From Parafrankia irregularis (lineage in GTDB: Bacteria > Actinomycetota > Actinomycetes > Frankiales > Frankiaceae), in assembly GCF_001536285.1 (NCBI RefSeq), contig NZ_FAOZ01000003.1, forward strand, positions 434,001-498,000: DNA of 64,000 nucleotides. The letters run 5' to 3'. Below, in pieces: positions 52,742 through 61,902 of the stretch. Both the position numbers and the translations under genes were made by a program. Below the pieces are notes generated by a model. It saw only the letters and a program-made list of their open reading frames with translations. It searched no databases and had not been told where the DNA came from. The stretch's first letter is position 1, and the number at the start of each line of letters is the position of its first letter.

Positions 52742-53976
52742 TGACCGGCTCCCCTGCCGGGGCCGGCCGGCAGCTCGACCTCGGCCGTACAGTCCACCAG
52801 AACCTGTCCGTCCTGATTCACGAGCCGCAGCCTGATGTGGACGAGCGGGGCACCCCAGACCGAGTCGGTTTCCTTACCGACGACTTCGGCGTCGAAGTAG
52901 GTGACGTCTCCCTCGAAGGCAGGAGCACGGAAGTTCGCCCTGGTATGGCGCACCATGCCATCGACGCCAGCCCAGTAGGCGAGGTAGTCGGTGCACCAGG
53001 CGCCCATCGTCGCGCCGTACCCGTAGGCACGGGACATGCCGATCTCGCTGGCTTTGTCCGCGTCGACATGGCCACGTGACGGGCCGACATAGAGGCCGTC
53101 GCGCAGCCGCGGGTCGATCCGGGCGCCTTCCTCGTCGAAGCCGAACCCGTCCACCCAGCCCGGGTCCTGATTGATCCATGGATCCTCGACGCCCGGCGGT
53201 GCCACCCAGTGCGCCGTGCCCCAGATGCCGAAGACAAACGCGCGGTACTCGGTGGTGAAACTCGCGATGCTGTGCGGGCCGATCACTCGACGCGGCAGCC
53301 TGGCGCCGACTTCCACATCGTCGAACCGCGGCGAGACGCCCAGGCGGTTCGACAGTATCCAGCCGTGGCGGACCTTTTCGATCTCCGCGAGCTCCTCGGC
53401 GGTCCAGCTCCTCACCGCACCGAGCTGCTTGTCGTACATGCCACGGCGTTCCGCCTCCGCCGCCAGGTAACGGATCGCCGTCGAGCGCTCGCGCGCCACC
53501 AGCGTGCCGCGCTGGTTGGTGTGGATCGTGTCACCGCGGGAGAACATCGTGGGTCCGGCGAACTTCGTCTCGACCACCTTGTAGTCGTGGAAGCGCCGTT
53601 GTTGGAAGAGCTGGTCGCCCACATGCACCCGCGCGCCGTAGAACCACCACTCCTCACCACCGAAGATGAGATGGCTACCGGGGATGTGGCCCACGCAGGC
53701 CGGCTGGGCGCCATGCCCGAAGTCCAGCGCGACCGCCATGGACTGAGGCGCGATGATGCCGCCGTATCTCGACCCGCGGGCGAACTCCTCGTCCCAGTGC
53801 AGAGGGTTCGGGTAGTCCATAGCCATCACCCAGCGACGGATGTCCGAGGCACTGCAGGGATCCCACAGCTGCCCGCCGCCGACCAGCTGGCCCACGCGAT
53901 GGTCGACGTCGGACAGGTCGAGCCTGGCTCCCACCGAGTCCGCGTCTGTCGGTGCCGTCGTGCTCTGTCCACTCAT
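52738..53976 (-). CDS. MaoC/FAS1-like double-hotdog dehydratase/hydratase
   Basis: The protein has 412 residues from the ATG at 53976, behind GGAG; the frame is open to 54273 without similarity. The N-terminal FAS1-like hotdog domain covers about residues 30-190 (YPNPLHWDEEFARGSRYGG, then IAPQSMAVALDFG). The second domain contains GMSRAYGYGATMGAWCTDYL and VHIRLRLVNQDGQVLVDCTAEV. The NPLHWDEEFA segment corresponds to the catalytic Asp/His region of MaoC hydratases. It should add or remove water at a CoA-bound enoyl group. Coupled to the SDR it offers hydration and oxidation, possibly of a steroid- or terpenoid-like side chain. Confidence 0.8.
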   Translation of the reverse strand: MSGQSTTAPTDADSVGARLDLSDVDHRVGQLVGGGQLWDPCSASDIRRWVMAMDYPNPLHWDEEFARGSRYGGIIAPQSMAVALDFGHGAQPACVGHIPGSHLIFGGEEWWFYGARVHVGDQLFQQRRFHDYKVVETKFAGPTMFSRGDTIHTNQRGTLVARERSTAIRYLAAEAERRGMYDKQLGAVRSWTAEELAEIEKVRHGWILSNRLGVSPRFDDVEVGARLPRRVIGPHSIASFTTEYRAFVFGIWGTAHWVAPPGVEDPWINQDPGWVDGFGFDEEGARIDPRLRDGLYVGPSRGHVDADKASEIGMSRAYGYGATMGAWCTDYLAYWAGVDGMVRHTRANFRAPAFEGDVTYFDAEVVGKETDSVWGAPLVHIRLRLVNQDGQVLVDCTAEVELPAGPGRGAGQ

Positions 53977-54397
53977 CCTGCGCTCCCGACTGTCGGTCTG
54001 ACGTCCACGGGAAATGCTCGCGCCGGCCACGAGCTGCTCACCGACGGCAGAAGGCCCGCCGGACTGCTGACGCACCGGCCCGCGAGCCACGGCCAGCAGT
54101 TGCATGGAGCGCCCGCCGGAACGTGGCGCGGTGTGCCGGCCGACCGGGGCTGGAGGTCCCCTCGCCGCCCCGCCGAGGCCGGCGGGGGACCAGCGGCGGA
54201 GCCCGGAAGACCGTATGGCGGATATTGACACCACGATGCGGTTTCGTCCAGAGTTCCTCGTGACGGGGGTCACCGGCGAGACTCGCCACGAGCTGCTCTG
54301 GACAGCCCGACCTGCTACGCCCCGACCTCCAGGACTCCCCGACCCTCCGGCGCCGACGACTCACATCCCTGTGACAATCCCGAACCGAGGATCTCGC
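53977..54397. other. 421-base divergent intergenic region
   Basis: This is the space between the minus-strand MaoC-like gene and the plus-strand Baeyer-Villiger gene. A consensus TTGACA occurs at 54225-54230, but no matching -10 hexamer follows at 16-18 bases. GCCACGAGCTGCTC occurs twice (54026-54039 and 54285-54298). Open frames crossing it lack family similarity. Promoters for both directions must lie here but I could not place them with confidence. Confidence 0.4.
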
Positions 54398-56224
54398 ATG
54401 CAGACCTGCGCACCGACCGAGACGCCCGAGGTCGACCAAGCGGCTCTCCGGGAGAAATACCTGACCGAGCGCGACAAGCGGCTTCGCCCGGAGGGACAGA
54501 AGCAGTACCTGGAAGCCGAAGGCGCATTCGAGGAGTTCTACGAGGCCGACCCGTACACGCCGGTCGTGCCGCGCCCGCCGGTCTCCGCGGATATCGACGT
54601 GGCGATCCTCGGCGGCGGGTTCGCCGGCCTCATCACCGCGACCAGGCTCAGGCAGGCCGGGGTGACCGATCTGAGAATCCTCGAGTTCGGCGGCGACTTC
54701 GGCGGAGCCTGGTACTGGAACCGCTACCCCGGCATCCAGGTCGACTCGGACAGCTACTGCTACCTGCCGCTACTGGAGGAGACCGGGTACATCCCCACCC
54801 AGAAGTACACCTTCGGCGACGAGGTCCGCGAACACTGTCAGCGCATCGGCCGGCACTTCGGCCTTTATGAGAACGCCATGTTCAGCACACTCATCCGGTC
54901 GCTCGCGTGGGACGCCTCAACCAGCCGCTGGAGGATCGGCACCAATCGGGGCGACGACATCCGGGCCCGTTTCGTCGTCATGTGCCAGGGGCCGTTCAAC
55001 CGGCCCAAGTTACCCGGAATACCGGGCATCTCCGACTTCGAAGGCCACACGATCCACACGGCCAGATGGGACTACTCCTACACCGGCGGCGACGTCCACG
55101 GCGGTCTCGACAGGCTCGCCACGAAGCGGGTGGCGGTGATCGGTACGGGCGCCAGCGGTGTCCAGGTGGTTCCGCATCTCGCCCGCGCCGCCGAGCACCT
55201 CTATGTCTTCCAGCGCACGGCGTCCTCCATCGATCAACGCGGCAACGCGGCGACCGATCCCGAATGGGTGCGGACGTTACGCCCTGGCTGGCAGCGGGAG
55301 CGGCAGCGCAGCTTCCACACGGCTGCCTACGAGGCGTTCGGCCCAGGCCAGCCCGACCTCGTCTGCGACGGGTGGACCGAGATCAGCCGCAACCTGCAGG
55401 CGCATCTGGATGCCACCGACGGGTGGGCGGCCCTCGCCGACCCGGCGGCGTTCCTCGCACTGCGCGAGACGGTGGACTACCAGGTGATGGAGAGGCTACG
55501 CCAGCGCGTCGAGGCCATCGTCGAGGATCCGGTGACGGCCGAGGCCCTGAAGCCCTACTACCGCTTTCTGTGCAAGCGGCCGTGCTTCAACGACGACTAT
55601 CTGCCAACCTTCAATCTGCCGAACGTCACCCTGGTCGACGTGTCGAGCACGAAGGGCGTCGAACGGATCACCCCGAAGGGTGTCATCGCACACGGGATCG
55701 AGCACGAGGTCGACTGCATCGTCTTCGCGAGCGGTTTCGAGATCACCACCGATCTCGACCGGCGTCTTGCCATCCACCCGTTCACGGGACGCGACGGCCT
55801 TTCACTCTATGACCACTGGGCGAAGGGCTACCGCACTCTGCACGGTATCACCAGCCACGGCTTCCCCAACCTCATGTTCACCGGGTACATCCAGGGCGGT
55901 ATCACCGCCAGCGTCACCTCCATGTTCGAGCAGCAGGCCGACCACATCGCCTACATCATCGCCGAGGCCCTTGCCCGCGGCGTCAGCACCGTCGAGCCCA
56001 CCGCCGAAGCCCAGGACGAATGGGTCGCCACCATCCGGGCGACCGCGATCGACAACACCACCTTCGTTCGGGAATGCACGCCCGGCTACTACAACAACGA
56101 GGGTGAACAGGAGATTCGTTCGGTCCTCGGCGATCCCTACTGGCCCGGTTTCTACGCCATGGAGGACCTGCTGCGGGCCTGGCGTGAAACGGGCGAGCTG
56201 ACCGGCCTCGCGCTGGGCCGATGA
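54398..56224 (+). CDS. Flavin-dependent Baeyer-Villiger monooxygenase
   Basis: This 608-residue protein starts at the ATG at 54398, behind GAGG. The FAD-binding motif GGGFAGL is near residue 69. The Baeyer-Villiger fingerprint reads FEGHTIHTARWD (about 213-224), and the NADPH-binding motif VIGTGASGVQ (about 246) follows. In the fingerprint Asp replaces the usual final Pro, a known variation in related monooxygenases. A 60-residue N-terminal extension before FAD resembles larger type-I enzymes acting on bulky cyclic or linear ketones. It inserts oxygen next to a ketone to give an ester or lactone. It begins the long right-hand catabolic block. Confidence 0.88.
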   Translation: MQTCAPTETPEVDQAALREKYLTERDKRLRPEGQKQYLEAEGAFEEFYEADPYTPVVPRPPVSADIDVAILGGGFAGLITATRLRQAGVTDLRILEFGGDFGGAWYWNRYPGIQVDSDSYCYLPLLEETGYIPTQKYTFGDEVREHCQRIGRHFGLYENAMFSTLIRSLAWDASTSRWRIGTNRGDDIRARFVVMCQGPFNRPKLPGIPGISDFEGHTIHTARWDYSYTGGDVHGGLDRLATKRVAVIGTGASGVQVVPHLARAAEHLYVFQRTASSIDQRGNAATDPEWVRTLRPGWQRERQRSFHTAAYEAFGPGQPDLVCDGWTEISRNLQAHLDATDGWAALADPAAFLALRETVDYQVMERLRQRVEAIVEDPVTAEALKPYYRFLCKRPCFNDDYLPTFNLPNVTLVDVSSTKGVERITPKGVIAHGIEHEVDCIVFASGFEITTDLDRRLAIHPFTGRDGLSLYDHWAKGYRTLHGITSHGFPNLMFTGYIQGGITASVTSMFEQQADHIAYIIAEALARGVSTVEPTAEAQDEWVATIRATAIDNTTFVRECTPGYYNNEGEQEIRSVLGDPYWPGFYAMEDLLRAWRETGELTGLALGR

Positions 56225-56273
56225 GCCAGCCCACAGCGTCGCCCGCACCAGCGCGACGGCCATCGAGGGGACC

Positions 56274-57980
56274 ATGCCGGTGAAGGTCTACGAGCGGATC
56301 CTGGACCTGTTCGAAGCCGAGGGCATCAACACCATCTTCGGCATTCCCGACCCGAACTTCGTGCACCTGTTCCACCTTGCCGAGGAGCGCGGCTGGAACG
56401 TTGTGGCGCCGCATCATGAGGAGTCGGCCGGGTTCATGGCCGAGGCGGTGTCCCGGATGACCGGGAAGCCGGCCGTCTGTATCGGCACGCTCGGCCCGGG
56501 GGTGGCGAACCTGGCCGGCGCGATGATGTGCGCCAAGGTCGAGAACTCACCGGTCATCTTCCTCGGCGGGCAGCGTGCCCGAATCACCGAGCAGCGGGTC
56601 CGCCGTGGCCGGATCCAGTTCGTGAAGCAGGCCGAGCTGTTCGCGCCGTCGGTGAAGTACTGCGCCAGTATCGAGTTCGCCGACCAGACCGACGAGGTGA
56701 TCCGGGAGGGCCTGCGCAGGGCGCTGTCCGGGACACCGGGCCCGGTCTACATCGAGTACCCCTCGCACGTCATCCAGGAGGAGCTCGACGTTCCGCCGGC
56801 GCTGCCGCCGCAGGGCTACCGGCTGGTAGGCCAGACCGCCGGCCCGGACGGGATCGCCGAGGCGGTGCGACTGATCGGCGCGGCCAGGCTGCCGGTGCTG
56901 TTGGTCGGCCACGGCGTCCACACCTCCCGGGCAGGCGCGTCGGTGAAGGCACTGGCGGACCTGATGGCCTGCCCGGTCATCCAGACCTCCGGCGGCACTT
57001 CCTACATCGACGGACTGGAGGACCGCACCTTCCCGTACGGCTTCTCCGCCTCCGCGGTCGAGGCGGTGGTGAAGTCGGATCTGTGCCTGGCGATCGGCAC
57101 CGAACTGGGTGAGCCGGTGCACCACGGCCGGGGCCGGCACTGGGCCCCGAACGACGCCGACCGGAAATGGATCATGGTGGAGCAGGACCCGCTGGCGATC
57201 GGGGTGAACCGCTCGTACGACGTGCCGCTGGTCGGGGACCTGCGGGCGATCGTCCCGCAGCTGGTCGAGGCGCTCGCCAGCGCCCCGCGCACACCGCCGC
57301 CCGATCTGGCGGGCTGGATCAGAAGGGACGCCGAGCGGCTGGCCCAGCTGGCCGAGAGCGCGCCGTCGGGCATGTCGCCGGTACATCCGGCCCGGCTGAT
57401 CGTCGAGGCGACCAGGGCCTTCCCCGCGGACGGCATCATGGTCCGCGACGGCGGCGCCACGACGATCTTCGGCTGGACGTACTCGCAGGCGAAGCCGCAC
57501 GACGTGATGTGGAACCAGAACTTCGGCCACCTCGGCACCGGGCTGCCCTACGCCGTCGGCGCCTCGGTGGCCGACGGCCGCAGGCGCCCGGTGATGCTGA
57601 TCACCGGCGACTCGGCGTTCCAGTTCCAGATCGCCGAGCTGGAGACCGCCGCCCGGCTGAACCTGCCGCTGGTCTGCGTCGTCGCCGTCGACCACGCCTG
57701 GGGCCTGGAGGTCGGCGTCTACAAGCGGACCTTCGGCCAGGGCTCGCTGGAGACCGGCACCCACTGGAGCACGAACACCCGCCTCGACAAGGTCGCCGAG
57801 GGCTTCGGCTGCCACGGCGAGTACGTCGAGCGCGACGAGGAGATCGCCCCGGCCATCAAGCGCGCCTACGCCAGCGGCCGGCCCGGCGTCATCCATGTCA
57901 GGGTCGACCCGAAAGCGAACTCCGAGGAGATGCCGAACTACGGCGAGTACGCGACGTGGGCAACGGAAGGTGCACATTGA
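56274..57980 (+). CDS. Thiamine-diphosphate enzyme with oxalyl-CoA decarboxylase/2-hydroxyacyl-CoA lyase motifs
   Basis: This 568-residue protein has the three-domain layout of the acetolactate-synthase superfamily. The activating Glu is in APHHEESAGFMAEA (about residue 49). The ThDP/Mg segment reads GDSAFQFQIAELET (about 445), the GDSAF...ExET form typical of oxalyl-CoA decarboxylases and 2-hydroxyacyl-CoA lyases rather than GDGSF. The following NN(N) metal motif is altered to VDH, with Asp at the usual Asn position. Members cleave or join carbon bonds next to a carbonyl. With the PhyH hydroxylase at 48927 an alpha-oxidation-like shortening is conceivable, but other carboligations are equally possible. 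Confidence 0.75.
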   Translation: MPVKVYERILDLFEAEGINTIFGIPDPNFVHLFHLAEERGWNVVAPHHEESAGFMAEAVSRMTGKPAVCIGTLGPGVANLAGAMMCAKVENSPVIFLGGQRARITEQRVRRGRIQFVKQAELFAPSVKYCASIEFADQTDEVIREGLRRALSGTPGPVYIEYPSHVIQEELDVPPALPPQGYRLVGQTAGPDGIAEAVRLIGAARLPVLLVGHGVHTSRAGASVKALADLMACPVIQTSGGTSYIDGLEDRTFPYGFSASAVEAVVKSDLCLAIGTELGEPVHHGRGRHWAPNDADRKWIMVEQDPLAIGVNRSYDVPLVGDLRAIVPQLVEALASAPRTPPPDLAGWIRRDAERLAQLAESAPSGMSPVHPARLIVEATRAFPADGIMVRDGGATTIFGWTYSQAKPHDVMWNQNFGHLGTGLPYAVGASVADGRRRPVMLITGDSAFQFQIAELETAARLNLPLVCVVAVDHAWGLEVGVYKRTFGQGSLETGTHWSTNTRLDKVAEGFGCHGEYVERDEEIAPAIKRAYASGRPGVIHVRVDPKANSEEMPNYGEYATWATEGAH

Positions 57981-58807
57981 CAGCCCCACCGTTCTCCTAC
58001 GTCGACCGCCGGGTCCTCGTCGTGGGCGGCGGGCGGGGCATCGGGCGGGCGGTAGCCCTGGCCCTGGCACGGGCCGGGGCGGATGTCGCGGTCGCTGCCC
58101 GCGGCCGTGAGCAGCTCGATGCGGTTGTCGCGGAGATCCAGGCACTGGGGCGGCAGGCATGGGCGTTACCCGTCGATCTGACCGAGCCCGGCGCGCCGGG
58201 CGACCTTGTCGAGCGCGCCCTCGCCGCGCTCGGCAGGATCGACGTCCTGATCAACTCGGCCGGCGACACCGGTCGCCTCGAACGTGGGACCTTCAACGTC
58301 ACCACCGACGACTTCGACCACGTCTTCGGGCTGCATGTTCGCGCCGCGCTGATGACCTCCATCCGCGCCGCCGAGTCGATGAGGGACCGCGGCATCGCGG
58401 GCGCGATCCTCACCATCACCTCGGTCGGCGGATGTTTCCCGTCACCTGGGGCAGTGCTGTACGGGGCCGCGAAGGCGGCTCTCAACCACATCACGTCGAC
58501 ACTGGGCATGGAGTTCGGAACACACGGGATCAGGGTGAACGCGATCGCTCCGGGCCCGGTCGAGACCGAGCTCATCGCCGACCGGCTCACCACCTCCGAG
58601 GACCGGGCCGCGATGGCGTCCTTCTATCCACTCAATCGGATCGGGCACGTGGACGACGTCGCCTCGGCGGCGCTCTACCTCTGCTCGGCAGAGGCGTCAT
58701 GGCTGTCGGGTGTGACCCTCCTGCTCAACGGCGGACAGCACGCGTCCAGCGGCATGTTCCGCTGGCCACGGACCCACAACCCGGTACCGCCGGGGCGGCG
58801 CATCTGA
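57977..58807 (+). CDS. Short-chain dehydrogenase/reductase
   Basis: This 276-residue protein starts at the TTG at 57977, which overlaps the preceding stop (TTGA) and has GGAAGG six bases upstream. Motifs are VVGGGRGIGRAVALAL, INSAGDTG (Ser replacing the second Asn of NNAG), ITITSVGGCFPSPGAVLYGAAK with Ser/Tyr/Lys, and NAIAPGPVETEL. The last 25 residues (FRWPRTHNPVPPGRRI) extend beyond the common end. It oxidises or reduces a hydroxyl/keto group, probably on the product of the lyase or the monooxygenase. Coupling to the lyase gene implies joint production. Confidence 0.85.
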   Translation: MTAPPFSYVDRRVLVVGGGRGIGRAVALALARAGADVAVAARGREQLDAVVAEIQALGRQAWALPVDLTEPGAPGDLVERALAALGRIDVLINSAGDTGRLERGTFNVTTDDFDHVFGLHVRAALMTSIRAAESMRDRGIAGAILTITSVGGCFPSPGAVLYGAAKAALNHITSTLGMEFGTHGIRVNAIAPGPVETELIADRLTTSEDRAAMASFYPLNRIGHVDDVASAALYLCSAEASWLSGVTLLLNGGQHASSGMFRWPRTHNPVPPGRRI

Positions 58808-58924
58808 ACCCTGCCAGGGGACGGATGCATGACGCGAGCACCCGCCGGACGACATCCCGCGGGCCGAACGAGACGACGCGAAGCCGGCAGCCGACGAGCC
58901 GGGCCGCGCAGGAAGGAGCGCCAG

Positions 58925-59755
58925 ATGGCCGCAATCGCGACGAAGAAGCTGTCGGAACGGATCGGGGTCGAGGTCCTGGACATCGATCGCGAGCGCCTCC
59001 TGCATGACGAAGAATTCCCGGACGCCTGCCTCGCCGCGCTGGCGGAGCACGGAGTTCTGCTCTTCCGGGAAATTCACCTCGACGATGAAGTGCAGGTGGA
59101 GTTCTGCCGGAGGCTGGGCGAGCTGGCCCGTTTCCGCGGATATCGGCTGCCGGAGGTAATGGAGATCAACTTTGAGCCGTCGAACCGCAACGCCGAGTAC
59201 TTCCGGAGCAACGACGGCTGGCATATCGACGGCTGCCTGGACGGCGGCCCGCCGCCGAGGGCCGGCGTGCTGACAGCGCGCGTGGTCGCCGACCACGGCG
59301 GGGAGACCGAGTTCGCCAGCAGTTATGCCGCGTACGAGGCTCTCTCCGAGGCGGAGAAGGAGCAGTACGCGAAGCTGCGCGTCGTGCACACCTTCGAGGC
59401 GGTACAGCGGCGCAGTTACCCGGACCCGACGCCGAAGCAGCTGGCCGAGTGGGCCTCGCGCCCCACACGGGAGCACCCGCTGGTGTGGGAGCAGCGGTCC
59501 GGGCGGCGGTCCCTCGTGTTCGGGCACACGGCGTCCCACATCGTCGGGATGGACCGTGACGAGGGACGGGCGCTGCTGGCCGGGCTGGAGGCCCGGGCCA
59601 CCACGCCGGACAATGTGCTCCGGCACAGCTGGTCCGTCGGCGACACGGTGATCTGGGACAACCGGGGCCTGCTGCACCGCGCCTGCCCATTCGACCGGAC
59701 TCGGCCCCGCACCATGCACCGCACCACCCTCCTCGGCGACGAACCGATCCATTGA
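58925..59755 (+). CDS. TauD/TfdA-family 2-oxoglutarate/Fe(II) dioxygenase
   Basis: The protein has 276 residues from the ATG at 58925, behind GGAAGGAG. EHGVLLFREIHLDDEVQVEF is the family N-terminal region, NDGWHIDG gives the His-X-Asp iron ligands (about residues 101-103), and LLHRACPFDRTRPRTMHRTT contains the distal His and the 2-oxoglutarate Arg. It hydroxylates an organic acid or ether-like substrate, consuming 2-oxoglutarate and oxygen. It is the second such oxygenase in the right-hand block (the other is PhyH). Its stop overlaps the TTG start of the reductase gene. Confidence 0.88.
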   Translation: MAAIATKKLSERIGVEVLDIDRERLLHDEEFPDACLAALAEHGVLLFREIHLDDEVQVEFCRRLGELARFRGYRLPEVMEINFEPSNRNAEYFRSNDGWHIDGCLDGGPPPRAGVLTARVVADHGGETEFASSYAAYEALSEAEKEQYAKLRVVHTFEAVQRRSYPDPTPKQLAEWASRPTREHPLVWEQRSGRRSLVFGHTASHIVGMDRDEGRALLAGLEARATTPDNVLRHSWSVGDTVIWDNRGLLHRACPFDRTRPRTMHRTTLLGDEPIH

Positions 59756-61788
59756 GGCACTACCCAGCGCTGTTCCAGCCGGGCAGGCTCGGGCCGCGCA
59801 CCGCCCGCAACCGGGTCTGGATGACGGCCCACGCCACCGAGTTCACCACCGACCACACCTACTCGGCCGCGCATGCCGCCTACTACGGTGAGCGGGCCGC
59901 GAAGGGCGTCGCCGTCATCACGATGGAGGCGACAGCGGTCCATCCCACAAGTCAGCCCCGCACGGGCGTCGTGCTCGCCTACGAGCCCTCGGTGGTCGAG
60001 AGCTACCGCACGGTGGCCGCCGCGGTCCAGCCGCACGGCACGCTGCTCTTCGCCCAACTCTGGCACCGCGGCCGGGAGACCGACAGCGTCGTGAGCCGCC
60101 TGCCGGTGTGGGCGCCGAGCCCAGTCCCGTGCGCGGTCTACCGGGAGATCCCGCACGAGATGACAGCCGCCGAGATCGACGAACTCGTGGAGGGCTATGC
60201 CCGTTCCGCGGCTCTCGCGGTCGACGGCGGCCTCGACGGCGTCGAGATCCACGGCCTGGCGCACGGATACCTGCTCGGCCAGTTCCTCTCCCCCGCGACC
60301 AACCACCGCACCGACGACTACGGCGGCTCCCTCGACAACCGGTTCCGCCTGGTCCGGCGCATCATTGAACGCGTGCGTGCGGCCGTACCGGCGACCATGG
60401 TGGTCGGCATCCGGATCAACGGGGACGACGGCGACGTCGAGAACGGGCTGCGGACCGCGGACTGGGCGGAGATAGCCCGGCGCATCGCGGCCACCGCGGC
60501 GGTGGACTACATCTCCGTCTCCCAGGGCACCTACCTCGACCGGATGCTCATCTACGGCGCGTCGCCCACACCCGTGGGTCATCAGATCACGGCGACCTCG
60601 TCGATCAGGTCCGCCGTCGGCGAACTGCCCGTCGTCGTCGTGGGCCGCATCACCACGCCGGACATGGCCGAAGGGGTGTTGCTGCGCGGCGACGCCGACT
60701 TCGTCGGCATGGCCAGGCAGCTCATCGCCGACGCCGAGTGGGTGAGGAAGGCGGCCGAGGGACGCGCGAACGACATCCGGCCCTGCGTCGGCGCGAACCA
60801 CTGCATCGCGTCGATCGCTCGCGCCGCGCTCTCCTGCATCCACAATCCCGCCGTCGGCCGGGAGGCCCTCCTCGCCGCGGCACCAGCCACGCCCTCGACA
60901 CCGGCCTCGACGGGGAGTGTCGCGGTCGTCGGCGCCGGGCCGGCGGGGCTGCGGGCCGCCCTGACCGCCGCCGAACTCGGCTGGGAGGTCACCGTTTTCG
61001 AGCGCGCCGACACGACCGGTGGTCAGGTGCGCTGGCTCAGCGCCGTCGAGCCCTACCGGGAGTGGCTCGGCATCACGGACTGGCTCACCGACCAGTTACT
61101 CAAGGCCGGTGTCACCATCAGGCTGGGCCACGCGGCGACCGTCGCGGACCTCGCCGGCCAGTTCGACGCCCACATCATCGCGACGGGGTCGTCACCACGC
61201 CGGGACGGGTGGACGGCATTGCGCCCGGCCCGCTGGGCCCCGGGCGCGCCCGCCGTGCCCGGGACCGACCAGTGGAACGTCTTCACCGTGCAGGACGTGC
61301 TCGGCGAGCAGGTGAACCTGCCGGCCTCGGTGCTCGTGGTCGACGACCTCGGGGATCGCCGGGCGCTCGCGGTCGCCGAGCATCTCGCCGGCGGTGCGCG
61401 GCGCCGCACCGTCGAGATCGCGACGCGGCTCACGCACGTCGGAGCGGGACTCACCGACAGTCACGATCTGCCGTCCGTCACAGGTCGCCTGCGCCGGCTC
61501 GGCGTGCGGCTGTCCGCAGGCGTCGAGCTCGTCGAGATCAAGGACGACCAGGTCACGCTCACGGACGTCCACAACGGCGAGCGGCAGCAGCGCGAGCCCG
61601 TCGACGCGGTGGTGCTGGTGACTGGACAGCGAGCGAACGACGCCTTGCTCCGGGAACTCGGCGCCGTCGAACGGCAGGTCGTGGGCGTGGGCGACTGTGT
61701 TGCCCCGCGCCGGGTGTTCGACGCGATCTGGGAGGGCGAACTCGCGGCTCGGCGGCTCGTGGGCACGTCCGCGGCCAGCGCGTCATGA
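59752..61788 (+). CDS. Old-Yellow/2,4-dienoyl-CoA reductase-type flavoenzyme
   Basis: This 678-residue protein probably starts at the TTG at 59752 (TTGA overlap), because the family opening LFQPGRLGPRTARNRVWM follows at once. An FMN barrel (to about residue 340, with GVEIHGLAHGYLLGQFLSP and NHRTDDYGGSLDNR) is followed by an iron-sulfur region and an FAD/NAD(P) domain with VVGAGPAGLRAALTAAELG (about residue 386). The cluster motif reads CVGANHC...SC; the second cysteine of the usual CxxCxxC is Ala. Related enzymes reduce dienoyl-CoA, enones or demethylate amines. Cluster assembly in this copy is uncertain. Confidence 0.82.
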   Translation: MRHYPALFQPGRLGPRTARNRVWMTAHATEFTTDHTYSAAHAAYYGERAAKGVAVITMEATAVHPTSQPRTGVVLAYEPSVVESYRTVAAAVQPHGTLLFAQLWHRGRETDSVVSRLPVWAPSPVPCAVYREIPHEMTAAEIDELVEGYARSAALAVDGGLDGVEIHGLAHGYLLGQFLSPATNHRTDDYGGSLDNRFRLVRRIIERVRAAVPATMVVGIRINGDDGDVENGLRTADWAEIARRIAATAAVDYISVSQGTYLDRMLIYGASPTPVGHQITATSSIRSAVGELPVVVVGRITTPDMAEGVLLRGDADFVGMARQLIADAEWVRKAAEGRANDIRPCVGANHCIASIARAALSCIHNPAVGREALLAAAPATPSTPASTGSVAVVGAGPAGLRAALTAAELGWEVTVFERADTTGGQVRWLSAVEPYREWLGITDWLTDQLLKAGVTIRLGHAATVADLAGQFDAHIIATGSSPRRDGWTALRPARWAPGAPAVPGTDQWNVFTVQDVLGEQVNLPASVLVVDDLGDRRALAVAEHLAGGARRRTVEIATRLTHVGAGLTDSHDLPSVTGRLRRLGVRLSAGVELVEIKDDQVTLTDVHNGERQQREPVDAVVLVTGQRANDALLRELGAVERQVVGVGDCVAPRRVFDAIWEGELAARRLVGTSAASAS

Positions 61789-61902
61789 GTCGGCGCCGTG
61801 GAAGATACCGCGCGGGCCGCAGGCGCTCGCCGCGCTGCGAGACACAGGGCACCGCCCGGTGTGTGTCCCTCCGATCCGTCCCTATCGACCAGGAGGACTC
61901 CG

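Noticed and set aside
54026-54298. Direct repeat GCCACGAGCTGCTC in the divergent intergenic region, and TTGACA at 54225
   Set aside because: The repeat is not symmetric or near a clear promoter, and TTGACA lacks a -10 partner at the right distance.
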